Source: Fen-671 sp963794745 (GTDB lineage Bacteria; Actinomycetota; Acidimicrobiia; Acidimicrobiales; Palsa-688). Taken from it: 64,000 nt of DNA. Positions within the stretch are counted from its first letter, which is position 1; each line of letters begins with the position of its first letter. Made by a program: the position numbers and the translations under genes. Location: assembly GCA_963794745.1 (NCBI GenBank), contig CAWCEZ010000011.1:496001-560000 (forward strand). The letters run 5' to 3'. The notes under the pieces were generated by a model that saw nothing but the letters and a program-made list of their open reading frames with translations, did not search any database and was not told the DNA's origin. Shown piece after piece: positions 45,010 to 53,855 of this stretch.

Positions 45010-45855
45010 TCAGAGGCCTTGGGGGCGCCTGAGGGAGTTCGCCTCGAGCAGGGACATGACATCCTCGCTGCGGAAGCGCAGGTGCCCACCGACCGTACGC
45101 AGGCACGCCAGCTTGCCGGAGGCGGCCCAGTTGATCACGGTCCGCTCGGTCACATCGAATAGCGCCGCCACTTCGTGGCTGCGCAACAGCGTGTGGCCGT
45201 CGGCGGTCTGCTTGACGCCATTGGGGTGCTCGGACGGGGATGCAGGCCCAGCGAGCTGGTCCACTCCCCTGTGCGCGGACAACGCACCGGAAATAAGCCT
45301 CCCGATCGCGACCATCGCAGCGCGCTCGCGCCGGGAAAGCTCTCGCGGTTCGGTGTCGAGCACGGCAAAGATCGCGTTCACCTCACCGGTGGGGCCCAGC
45401 AGCGGTACTCCCAGGAGCCAGCGGATCCCCAGGTTGGAGCGGGCGAGGCGGCTATGAGCCAGTGCAGGGTTGCTGGCGGGGTCCGTCACTTCGACGGGCT
45501 CCCTCCGGCCGGAGATGATGGCAAAGAGCTCGGGATCCTCGAGAGCTTCGCGTTCGGCGCCAAATGACAGCGTGCTCCACGACCCACCCTTCACGACCGT
45601 GACAAGGGCGAGCGGGCAGCGTGACGCCGTAGAAGCTACAAGCAACAAGTCGGCAAAGACCTGCCCCGCCTGGCTTACGTTGTTACCGTCATCGCGGCGC
45701 GCAGTCGTCGGGTCCTGGCCGCCCAGGTTCACCACGCCAGGTCCCAAGGGCCGGCGCGCGACAGGGAGAGGCGAAGGCCGCGAAAGCGTCCGTTCTCCCC
45801 CGCGCTCGACTGGCATGGGGTTGGACTGCAACACAGTATTGCTCGCGTCGCGCAC
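45010..45855 (-). CDS. GAF-domain regulator with BldC/MerR-like helix-turn-helix
   Basis: 281 residues from GTG 45855, with AAGGAGG upstream. A GAF-like sensory domain spans about 60-195 (FADLLLVASTASRCPLALVT, GIRWLLGVPLLGPTGEVNAI), and an excisionase-type winged helix lies at about 222-272 (LLRSHEVAALFDVTERTVIN, GKLACLRTVGGHLRFRSEDV), as in BldC. Probably a transcription factor responding to a small ligand or redox state. No cognate targets are visible. Convergent with rpmB. Confidence 0.85.
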   Translation of the reverse strand: MRDASNTVLQSNPMPVERGGERTLSRPSPLPVARRPLGPGVVNLGGQDPTTARRDDGNNVSQAGQVFADLLLVASTASRCPLALVTVVKGGSWSTLSFGAEREALEDPELFAIISGRREPVEVTDPASNPALAHSRLARSNLGIRWLLGVPLLGPTGEVNAIFAVLDTEPRELSRRERAAMVAIGRLISGALSAHRGVDQLAGPASPSEHPNGVKQTADGHTLLRSHEVAALFDVTERTVINWAASGKLACLRTVGGHLRFRSEDVMSLLEANSLRRPQGL

Positions 45856-46033
45856 GTTGACCGGTCTCCTCCTTGTTGCCGGGACTCCCCGAAATGGCTC
45901 AATCCAAACGTCGGTCAGTCACCTAACCCGCTTGAGGTAAGGACGGAGAAACCGGAAGAACGTTGCCCCCCTCCCAAAGCGCTGCACTTGGCGCTCGTAG
46001 GGCCACATCCAGCACTGTCGGTCCTAGGGCACT

Positions 46034-46990
46034 CTACAACGAGTGTTCCCAGCCCGCCACGCGGAGCGTTTCACCTGCTACACGACGTAGTCGACGGTCG
46101 GCAACGCACTCGCCGATCATGTAAGGCGCCGCCACGCCGGCGTCCAAAAAGGCCTTTACCACGTCCGCCGACCCTGGCGTCGTGAAAACGAGGACATAGT
46201 CGTCCCCCCCGGCCAGAGCTTCTTCAATTTCGGCACCGTCGGCTACCGGGACGCTCGTCAGCTCGAACCCGACGCCCGACAGGCTCGCCAATTGGTCGAG
46301 GTCGGCCGCCAACCCGTCGGACACATCGATCATTGCTGTCGCCCCGGCCAGTCGGGCGACCACCCCCTCGGCCACCGCGGGTCTTGGGCGCGCATGTGCA
46401 GAGACGAGCGCATGGTCGGCCGTGCCCCATGCGTGCGGTCCCGGCCCCGCCTGCCGGAGGAGCCGCAGCCCTGCCGCCGCCGCGCCGAGCGGGGCGGTGA
46501 CCCAGATCCGGTCGCCCGGGCTCGCCCCGCTGCGCAGCACCGGCGCGCCGTCGGCCCACCCGGTCACGGCCACGCTCACGACCAGCTCGCTGCCGGCGCT
46601 CAGGTCTCCGCCGACCACGTCGCACCCGAACTCGGCGGCGACCTCAACGATGCCCGCGTAGAGCTCCTCCAGCTCATCTGGCCCCAGCCCCACGACGCTC
46701 ACGAGCGCGTGGGCGGGCCGGCCTCCCATGGCCGCTATGTCGCTCAGGTTGACGGCAACCGCCTTCCAGCCGAAGTCCGACAGGGTTGTGAGGGAGAGGT
46801 CGGCATCGATACCGGCAACGACAGCGTCCGCCGCGAGCAGCAGGAGCGGCACTTGGCCTGGCGAAGGTACGGACGACGGGACGGGCACCCTGACCACGGC
46901 GGCGTCGTCGCCGGCCCACACCTCGCCCTCCGGGGGGACGGGCAGGAGCCTGCTCAGGCGGGCCAGCGCCTCGTGCTCCCCCCGCCCGGC
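46034..46990 (-). CDS. thiL: Thiamine-monophosphate kinase
   Basis: Phosphorylates thiamine monophosphate to the active pyrophosphate. About 315 residues: GEHEALARLSRLLP, metal-binding AGDDAAVV, AVNLSDIAAMGGRPAHALVS, GGDLSAGSELVVSVAVTGWA, IDVSDGLAADLDQLA and LAGGDDYVLVFTTP. No start codon in its own frame separates it from the PH/SHOCT module upstream. I split them because ThiL homology begins here and a TAG stop for the upstream gene exists one base away. The true start is uncertain; GTG near 46993 would fit if one G is missing from the G-run. Confidence 0.9.
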   Translation of the reverse strand, partial: AGRGEHEALARLSRLLPVPPEGEVWAGDDAAVVRVPVPSSVPSPGQVPLLLLAADAVVAGIDADLSLTTLSDFGWKAVAVNLSDIAAMGGRPAHALVSVVGLGPDELEELYAGIVEVAAEFGCDVVGGDLSAGSELVVSVAVTGWADGAPVLRSGASPGDRIWVTAPLGAAAAGLRLLRQAGPGPHAWGTADHALVSAHARPRPAVAEGVVARLAGATAMIDVSDGLAADLDQLASLSGVGFELTSVPVADGAEIEEALAGGDDYVLVFTTPGSADVVKAFLDAGVAAPYMIGECVADRRLRRVAGETLRVAGWEHSL

Positions 46991-47767
46991 ACCTTCTACA
47001 TCGCGCGACAGCAGCTCCGCCTTCTTGGCCGCGAACTCCCGCCGGCTGATGACACCCCTTTTACGGAGGTCGTCCAGCTGGCTCAGCTGGTCCGCAACGC
47101 TCGGTTCCCGAGGCCCGCCAGGCGCGTCCGTAGCGGCTACCCCCGCAAAAGGCGGCGAGCTCGGCGAAGCCCCGGGCGCGGATGGGGCGCTGCCGGAGGA
47201 ACCGCCTGCAAAGGTGGCACCCGGACCGGCCGCGCCGGAGGAGGCGGGAGTGCCCGCGCCCGCGGGGTCCCCGGTGCCGGCGACCCAAGCGCCGGGACGG
47301 CGCTGGTTGATCAGGCGGTAGATCTCGTTTTGGATCCTCACCGGGTGGGGCAAGTCAGGGAAAACCTCCTGGCTGTCCCGGCCGGGTGATTCGAGAAGGA
47401 TGTCGCCACAGCCCAAAATGCGGTCGAAGATGGTCTGGTTGTAGGTGATATCGGTCAAGCGGTCCAAGAGGATCTCACGCACGCTGTGGCGCAGGATCCC
47501 CTTGCGAAGGATCAGCCTTTCGTTGGTCACGACGAACGAGGTCGTGACCCAACGGGTGTAGCGGCCGAGCAGCCAAAGCAGGCACACCACCAGCAGTACG
47601 GCGAGGGCAAGCTCGGCCCAATGTGGGGCGGCCTCGGCGAGCGCCACCACCGAACCGACGACCACGACCGCGACAGCAAAGATCGGGCCGGCAAGGTACT
47701 TCCAGTGTGGACGGACGTCGATCGCGATCTGCTCGCCCGGGTTCAGGGACTTCTCGGGATAACCCAT
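46991..47767 (-). CDS. Membrane PH-domain protein with SHOCT tail
   Basis: About 256 residues from ATG 47767. Two transmembrane helices (about 25-45 and 52-68), then a bacterial PH (bPH2/YdbS-like) domain (YTRWVTTSFVVTNERLILRK, ILLDRLTDITYNQTIFDRIL), a low-complexity Ala/Gly/Ser/Pro linker, and a C-terminal SHOCT domain (DLRKRGVISRREFAAKKAEL). The frame then runs on into ThiL. Removing one base in CGCGCG would end it ELLSRM-stop, the usual SHOCT ending. Function unknown; membrane-associated. Confidence 0.85.
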
Positions 47768-47787
47768 GGTTGCGCCTCTGCTCTTTT

Positions 47788-48932
47788 TCAGCCGAGCTTA
47801 TTGGCGATCGAGGCAGCCGAACGCAAAGCCGACCCGTCGGCTCCCATCGAGCTCCACTGGGCGCTCGGGCGCTGTTTCGCCTCGTCGATCAGGCCGGCCA
47901 GGAGCGCCGGGAACTCCACGGCAGCCTCGCCCACCCAGAGGTACTTGGCGAGCGACCCCGGGATGGTGTTGACCTCGTTCACCCACCACGGGCCGGTGGC
48001 ACCGGCTACGAGGAAGTCGATGCGCCACACTCCCCGCGCCCCGGCCAGGGCTGCGACAACGCCGGCCGCCTCGCGAAGTTCCTTCTCCAGGCCGGCATCG
48101 AGCTGAGCGGGCAGCTCTCTAGGAGAGCTCACCAGGCCGTCGCCCCCGAGGTACTTGTCGTTGTAGGAGAAGATCTGGCTCTTGCCAGGCGCCCTGAGCG
48201 GGCGGTCGAACAGCGACAGAGCGAGCGCCGGGTAGGTCCGGACTGCCACGTTGACGTCGTAGGCGTCGGAGCGGTAGGGCTCTGCGACCAGCCCTCGCGC
48301 CGTATGGGCCCGCCTAGCTCGGCGTAGCGGGCAACGTCCGCCCACTCGGTGATCACCTCGATCCCGATCGAGGACCCACCGAAGCGAGGTTTCACGATGT
48401 GTGGGCCCTCCCACTGCGGTGCCTCGGCACCCGCGACCACGAGCTTGCGCGGGAGCGAGGGAAGCCCGGCTGCAGCGACGACCGAGCCGAAAGCCAACTT
48501 GTCCATGCACAGCGCGGCACCCGAGGCGGACGGGCCGGTGTAGGGGACGCCTGCCAGGTCGAGCGCGCCTTGTAGGGTGCCGTCTTCGCCGGGGCCACCG
48601 TGGCAGCACACGACGACGGCGTCGAGCTCGAGGCTGCGCTCCTTGCCCAGCACACCAGCCTTCGCCTCGAAGAAACCGCCCCCGGGTTGGGCGACAAAGC
48701 GCAGCTCGCGAGAACCCTTAGGCGCTCCGTCGAGGAACGCTTCGGCTTCAAGTGAGGGGCTCACCGCCACGAACCGCTCGCCCTTGGTCCAATAGATCGC
48801 CTCGACCGTGGCGCCCGCCCCGGCGAGCGCCCTTGCAGCCTGCAGGCCGGTCAGGATGCTCACGTCGTGCTCAGGCGAAGGGCCGCCGAACAGGACGCCT
48901 ACTTTGCCTTGCGTAACCGGGCCAGTGCTCAC
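47788..48932 (-). CDS. ddl: D-alanine--D-alanine ligase, frameshifted
   Basis: Makes the D-Ala-D-Ala dipeptide for peptidoglycan. GTG 48932 gives VSTGPVTQGKVGVLFGGPSP, then EHDVSILTGLQAA, HGGPGEDGTLQGALDLAG, KLAFGSVVAAAGLPSLPR and KPRFGGSSIG. The frame breaks at about 48306-48311 in GGGCCC, resuming ARGLVAEPYRSDAYDVNVAV, and ends with metal-binding VNEVNTIPGSL. About 380 residues joined. It follows murF by 5 bp, and the dipeptide is MurF's substrate. Confidence 0.94.
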
Positions 48933-48937
48933 GTCGC

Positions 48938-50494
48938 TTAAGGGTAGTGGTCGGGCAGGTCGTTCTCGTAAAGCACGGCATCGCCCGGGCCGAGGTTGGC
49001 CGAAACCCATGCGACGGCGGCTGCCCGGTTGCGGACATAGCGGGCCGGCAAGCCGGCTGCCCTCGCTCCGGCGAGAAGAGCTCGCGCGTTGGTGCGGCCC
49101 ACTACGAGCAGTTGCGTAGCTATCGCCCCTGCGCTGGCTGCAAAATTTGCGTTCTCTCTCGCTTGGACCGGCCCGAGCTCGACCATGCCCGGTGTGACAA
49201 CGACCTTTTTGCCGCCCGGGGCCGCCGTTGTCCCGAGGAGCCCGAGGGCGGCTTTCGCTCCGGCAGGGTTGGCGTTGTACGTGTCGTCGATCACGCTCGC
49301 GCCGTTGGACGCCCGCTGCGGGGTGCGGCGGTGAGGAGCGCCGGGAAGCGAACCGAGCCGTGCGGCGACTACTTGGGGCGGCACCCCGAGAGAAAGGGCG
49401 GCCGCCACGGCACAAGCCACGTTGCCGGGGTCGACCGTGGGCGCCGCGGCGATGAGCTGGTCCATTTCGGCACTGAAGTGCTTTGCGCGCACTCGCAAAC
49501 CGCCGTCCTCGGACGTAACCGTCACGTCAGCGAGCGGGCCGTCCGACGAGCAGCGCCAAACGGTCTTGCCCTCTTCCTCGGCTTTTTGGGCGAGCTGTTC
49601 GAGCAGCGGGTAGTCCACGTTTACTATTGCGGCACGGGCCTTTTCGAGGATCTCGGCCTTCGCCTCGGCGATGTTCTCTAGGCTTCCCATCCGCTCCAAA
49701 TGGACAGGGCCGAGAGCTGTTATAACCGCCACCTCCGGGGGCGCCCACGCGCACATGGACGCGATTTCTCCAGGCCCGTAGGTGCCCATTTCTGCGACGA
49801 ACACCTGGGTCCCGGTGGCTAAATGGTCGTTTACCGCACGCGCCAGGCCCGCCGTATTGTTGAAGCTCGCCGGGGTGGCCACAACCGACATCGCACCGCC
49901 GACGAGATGGGCCACGTAGCCCTTGGTAGTGGTCTTGCCGTACGAGCCGGTGATGGCGACTACCCGTGGCCCGACCGAACGCAGCCGTTGGCTCGCTTTG
50001 GTCACAAATGGCGCGAGCAAGCGAGCTTCCGGCCCCCGGGTCACCCAGAGCGCCAAGTCGACTAGAACGGGGGCGCCGAGAGCGGCGAAGGCGGCGGTGC
50101 TTGCAGCCCCGTGCAGCCCGGCCACAGCAGCCAGCAGGGCTACCGGGACGGCCGCCGCAACCGCGCCGGCGATGGTGAGGCGGCGCAACCTCCCAGTCCA
50201 GACGAGCTTCGAGGTCCTCCCGCGCAGGGTCAAACCAACCGGGCCTACTGCCGCCGCCACGACCGGGGCCAACACTGCCGGCACCCACCAGACCGACACC
50301 ACGGCGCCGGCGGCCCCGACGACGCCAAGAAGTCTGTTGATGGTGCTACTTCCCCACCAGCGGCGGGCGAAACGAACGGTGGAACCCGCCAGGTAATGTT
50401 CCCGCTGAGCCACCCTCAGCCAGCGGACGTAGGCCAGCGCGAGGGAGCAAAGCCCCAGCAGCAGGCCGAGCGCGTCGAGAGCCTGTTTGCTCAC
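48938..50494 (-). CDS. murF: Membrane-anchored MurF-type ligase
   Basis: UDP-MurNAc-tripeptide:D-Ala-D-Ala ligase family. 518 residues. Unlike soluble MurF, it starts with about 165 residues holding four hydrophobic helices (about 5-25, 52-75, 77-90, 105-150). The ATPase core follows: P-loop ITGSYGKTTTKGYVAHLVG, FNNTAGLARAVNDH, FVAEMGTYGPGEIA, ITALGPVHLERMGS and the MurF-type DDTYNANPAGAKAAL. The UDP-sugar-binding N-terminal domain of classical MurF is replaced by the membrane part. Operon with ddl. Confidence 0.88.
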   Translation of the reverse strand: MSKQALDALGLLLGLCSLALAYVRWLRVAQREHYLAGSTVRFARRWWGSSTINRLLGVVGAAGAVVSVWWVPAVLAPVVAAAVGPVGLTLRGRTSKLVWTGRLRRLTIAGAVAAAVPVALLAAVAGLHGAASTAAFAALGAPVLVDLALWVTRGPEARLLAPFVTKASQRLRSVGPRVVAITGSYGKTTTKGYVAHLVGGAMSVVATPASFNNTAGLARAVNDHLATGTQVFVAEMGTYGPGEIASMCAWAPPEVAVITALGPVHLERMGSLENIAEAKAEILEKARAAIVNVDYPLLEQLAQKAEEEGKTVWRCSSDGPLADVTVTSEDGGLRVRAKHFSAEMDQLIAAAPTVDPGNVACAVAAALSLGVPPQVVAARLGSLPGAPHRRTPQRASNGASVIDDTYNANPAGAKAALGLLGTTAAPGGKKVVVTPGMVELGPVQARENANFAASAGAIATQLLVVGRTNARALLAGARAAGLPARYVRNRAAAVAWVSANLGPGDAVLYENDLPDHYP

Positions 50495-50507
50495 AGCCCG
50501 GTCCTGC

Positions 50508-51293
50508 TCACAGCTCGGGCCCGTGGCGCAGGAGCGCGGCCCTCACCTCACTTGCCAGTGGCGGGACGATGAGGTGGCCGGCGCCCGGGACGACCGTCAC
50601 CCGCATGGAAGGTATCCCGTCGAGGCCTTCGCGCACCGCGGCGAGAGATGCCTCCTTGTCGCTCTCGCCCCAGACCAGCTCGACCGGGTTGCCAGCTCCC
50701 GCCCAGGCGCGGAGGGGGGGCATGTAGGCGCTGCTGGCGGTCTCGTTGATGGCCTTCACGAGGACGCCGCGCATCATCGGGCTGGCGTTGCGGTAATCGC
50801 TCGAACCGTGCTTGCGGCGCAACCGCTCCATCTGCTCCTCCGTAACGAGCCCGGCTTTGTGAAGAGCCCGCCCGGCCCGGTAGGCAAATGACGGCCCTGA
50901 ACGGCCCTTGCCCGGCGGCGGCGCAAGCGGGGCCCCGGTCAGCACGAGCGCCCCGATACGCCCTTTCCTGCCAGTTGCCCCCTCGACCGCCGCGGCGAGG
51001 TGGACCGCTACCCGGCCGCCGAAACTATGCCCAGCGACGACGACTGGGCCGCTCGCCAGCTCGTCCAGCACGGGTGCCAGCCACTGCGCGTACTCGAGGG
51101 TCGACCATGGCCCGGGCGGCTCGGGAGCCACACCGCAGCCCGGCAGGTCCAGGGCGACGGCATCCAGGCCGTTGAGGACCTGGTCGAAATCATGGTGGTC
51201 GCGGCCCCAGCCGTGTAGCGCGAGGACCCAGGGACCCCCGGTCCCGTACCTTGCGCCCCACAGGCGCCCACCGGCAAAAGTGCTGAGCGCCAT
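50508..51293 (-). CDS. Alpha/beta hydrolase
   Basis: 261 residues from ATG 51293. WVLALHGWGRDHHDFDQVL is the oxyanion region, nucleophile elbow VVAGHSFGGRVAVHLA, and the catalytic His is in PGAGHLIVPPLASEV; the acid is probably in WGESDKEAS. A lid-like helical insert follows APLAPPPGKG. The substrate cannot be told. It ends 13 bp upstream of murF and may be co-transcribed with it. Confidence 0.9.
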   Translation of the reverse strand: MALSTFAGGRLWGARYGTGGPWVLALHGWGRDHHDFDQVLNGLDAVALDLPGCGVAPEPPGPWSTLEYAQWLAPVLDELASGPVVVAGHSFGGRVAVHLAAAVEGATGRKGRIGALVLTGAPLAPPPGKGRSGPSFAYRAGRALHKAGLVTEEQMERLRRKHGSSDYRNASPMMRGVLVKAINETASSAYMPPLRAWAGAGNPVELVWGESDKEASLAAVREGLDGIPSMRVTVVPGAGHLIVPPLASEVRAALLRHGPEL

Positions 51294-51468
51294 GAGTTCC
51301 GGCCGACAGACTACTCGCCGGCTGGTCGCGCCCCCTGATACTGGCAGTGCGCTACCGCGTGCTGTGCGTGCCGGTCGCTCGGGGCGGCCACGCACCCGGC
51401 AACGGGGCAGGGCCCGTTGAGCAGCCAAAACTGGGTTAGCGTCCCACCCGCCTTGTAGGGTGAACTAC

Positions 51469-53278
51469 ATGGTTGTAACCCTGGCCGAGCCAACAGGCCT
51501 GCTGGCCGATCTCACACCTTCGCAGCATCTTGCGGTCACCACCTCGTCGCCGACCGTCTGCGTCCTAGCTTCGGCCGGCGCCGGCAAGACGCGGGTGCTC
51601 ACTCGCAGGGTGGGCTACAGGGTCGCCACCGGTGCCGCCCGGCCCGAGCACGTGCTGGCGATCACGTTCACCCGCAAGGCAGCGGGCGAGCTGCGCGAGC
51701 GCTTGAACGGCCTCGCGCCGGCCAGGGCGGTCACGGCCGGGACCTTCCACTCGCTGGCCCTCAGCCAACTGCGGCGGTGGTGGGCTGACCGGCGTACTCC
51801 CGAACCGGCTTTGCTCGAGCGCAAGGGCCGCCTCCTCTCCGAACTGGTGGCCGGGCGGCCCGGGTTGTCCGACGTGAGCATCGTCGAGCTTGCGGGCCAG
51901 ATCGAGTGGGGCAAGGCCAGGCTTGTGCAGCCCGACGCGTTCGCCGCGGCTGCCACGGCAGCGCGCAGGGAGCTGCCCGCCGACGCCGAGGCGATCGCCG
52001 CCCTGTACAGCCGCTACGAGGACGAAAAACGCCGGCGCCGCCTGGTCGACTTCGATGACCTGTTGGCGCGCTACGCCGGCGCGCTCGAGACCGACACCCG
52101 CTTTGCGGCCGCCCAGCGCTGGCGCTGGCGCCACGTCTTCGTCGACGAGCTCCAGGACGTCAACCCTCTCCAATGCCGCCTCTTGCTGGCACTCCTCGGC
52201 GATAACGAGGACCTGTTCGTCGTCGGCGACCCCAACCAGGCCATATACGGCTGGAACGGTGCCGACCCCGGCTTCCTGGCCAATGTCCCCCGCCGCTGGC
52301 CGGGCGCCCAGGTCGTCCACCTCGACGAGAACCACCGTTCGAGCCCCCAGGTAGTGGCCGCTGCGAGCGCCGTCCTGGGCCGCCAAGCTCCTCCCGACAC
52401 CCGTTCGAGCCAGCCCGATGGCCCGCTCCCACAACTGCGCTCGTTCGCCTCCGAGGAAACCGAGGCGGCCGGAGTCGCCGCCCAGCTGCGAGAGGCATCT
52501 TCGAGGGGCATCCCCTGGGAGCAAATGGCGGTGCTCGCGAGGACCAACACCCAGGTCGGAGTGATCTGCCAGGTGCTGCGGCGCGCCGGCGTCCCTTTCC
52601 GCTCAGTCGCACCGGCTGACGACAACGAGCTTTCGGACGAAGAGCGTGACCCGGGACCGCACGCAGAGCGTGTGACCGTCTCAAGCTTCCATCGCGGCAA
52701 AGGGCCTCCAGTGGCAGGCCGTTTGGGTCTGCGGCTTGGAAGCGGGCCTCGTGCCGATCGCCTACGCCTCCAACAGTGCAGCTCTCGCGGAGGAGCGGCG
52801 CCTGCTGTACGTGGCGCTGACTAGGTCCGAACGCGAGCTGTACTGCTCGTGGGCCAGGGAGAGGCGTTACAGCAACGGGCCTCCGCAGCGGCGGGAACCG
52901 AGCCCTTGGCTCACGGCCCTTGCCGCCCATTGCGCCGGCACCGGAGCCCAGGACCAGCAAGAAAAAGCCGCCCCAGATGCCGCCTTGCTCGACTTCTTCA
53001 GCTCGGCACGCCGCCGGCTATCGCGCACAAGAGCGGCCACGGTCCTGCCGACCGACCCGGCCGGCGACGCTCTGGCCGAGCGTTTGCGAGATTGGCGCCG
53101 GCGCCTGGCCCGCGCCTCGGGCGTGCCGCCCTTTGTCCTGCTGCACGACTCCACGGTCCAGGCGATCGCCGCACGCAGACCGGCCAACACCGAGGAGCTG
53201 CTGAGCGTCCCGGGCCTCGGCCCCGTCAAGGTGGCCCGCTACGGGCCGGCGATACTCGAGCTGGTCCAGGCCTGCTAG
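51469..53278 (+). CDS. uvrD2: UvrD2-type DNA helicase with HRDC domain, frameshifted
   Basis: Superfamily 1A 3'-5' helicase of about 600 residues when joined, shorter than UvrD/PcrA. ATG 51469 follows AGGGTG. Motifs: LTPSQHLAVTTSS (Q), ASAGAGKTRVLTRRVGY (Walker A), ITFTRKAAGELRERL, VDFDDLLARY, VFVDELQDVNPLQ (Walker B), VVGDPNQAIYGWNGAD and DENHRSSPQV. The frame breaks at about 52692-52706 (VSSFHRAKGLQWQAVWVCGL once repaired), then RRLLYVALTRSERELYCSWA (motif VI) and a C-terminal HRDC domain (LLHDSTVQAIAARRPANTEE, LSVPGLGPVKVARYG). Resembles mycobacterial UvrD2. Confidence 0.92.
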
Positions 53279-53381
53279 TGGGCGTAGGGCGGCCCGGGCG
53301 GGCTCTATTCAGCCACGATGGGTGGTGAAGACGGCGGGATAACCGCGGGAACCGGAAAATTTTGCCTGCTCTCGCTGATTC

Positions 53382-53410
53382 TGGACTCACTGAGCGTGCT
53401 GCTGTACACT
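53382..53410 (+). promoter_or_regulatory. Candidate sigma-70-type promoter, possibly for a leaderless mRNA
   Basis: TGGACT (53382-53387) and TACACT (53405-53410) are separated by exactly 17 bp. The ATG at 53421 is only 11 bp after the -10 box and has no Shine-Dalgarno in front, so transcription would begin at or within a few bases of the start codon. Confidence 0.5.
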
Positions 53411-53420
53411 AAAAGTCGCA

Positions 53421-53840
53421 ATGTCTGACTGGTATTCAATCGAGGTGTTTGACGGCGCCTCCTCCGCTGGTTTGTGGGCTGAAGCCCATGGCGACCCGAT
53501 ACTTGAGTCAGCTCTCTTGTCGGGCGCTAAGGACTGGTCCTGGCAGCACCACAGTTGGGGAGTCATCCTCGAGGTTGAGTTCGTCGACGCCAAGAGCTGG
53601 GACGCTTGGCGGGCGCTCCCCCACGTGCAGGCTGCCCTAGACGCCGTACCGGACCCGATCAGCGGGCTCATCGTCTACCGCGGGCGGGGCGGCAGCGCCG
53701 GGACCTCACGTCGACGCCGGCCGCGCCCAATGGCGGGCGGCGGCTCGGCAGCATTGCCGTTGCCTTGGGAGTGGGAAATCGAAGGTCCTGCCCGGCTGCC
53801 ACAGTGGGGCTTGCGGACCTTGAGCTACCCCCGCGGCTAG
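53421..53840 (+). CDS. Conserved-looking hypothetical protein
   Basis: 139 residues, soluble. An N-terminal compact domain of about 90 residues (MSDWYSIEVFDGASSAGLWA, DWSWQHHSWGVILEVEFVDA, ALDAVPDPISGLIVYRGRGG) is followed by a basic, Gly/Pro-rich tail. The N-terminal domain resembles short actinobacterial proteins of unknown function that I recall seeing, but I cannot name a family. It converges on xth. Confidence 0.75.
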   Translation: MSDWYSIEVFDGASSAGLWAEAHGDPILESALLSGAKDWSWQHHSWGVILEVEFVDAKSWDAWRALPHVQAALDAVPDPISGLIVYRGRGGSAGTSRRRRPRPMAGGGSAALPLPWEWEIEGPARLPQWGLRTLSYPRG

Positions 53841-53855
53841 CCCTGGGCCGATGTC

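Noticed and set aside
476..52706. Programmed ribosomal frameshifting as the cause of the frame breaks
   Set aside because: Sites share no slippery heptamer or downstream structure, go in both directions, and hit unrelated housekeeping genes; sequence error is simpler.
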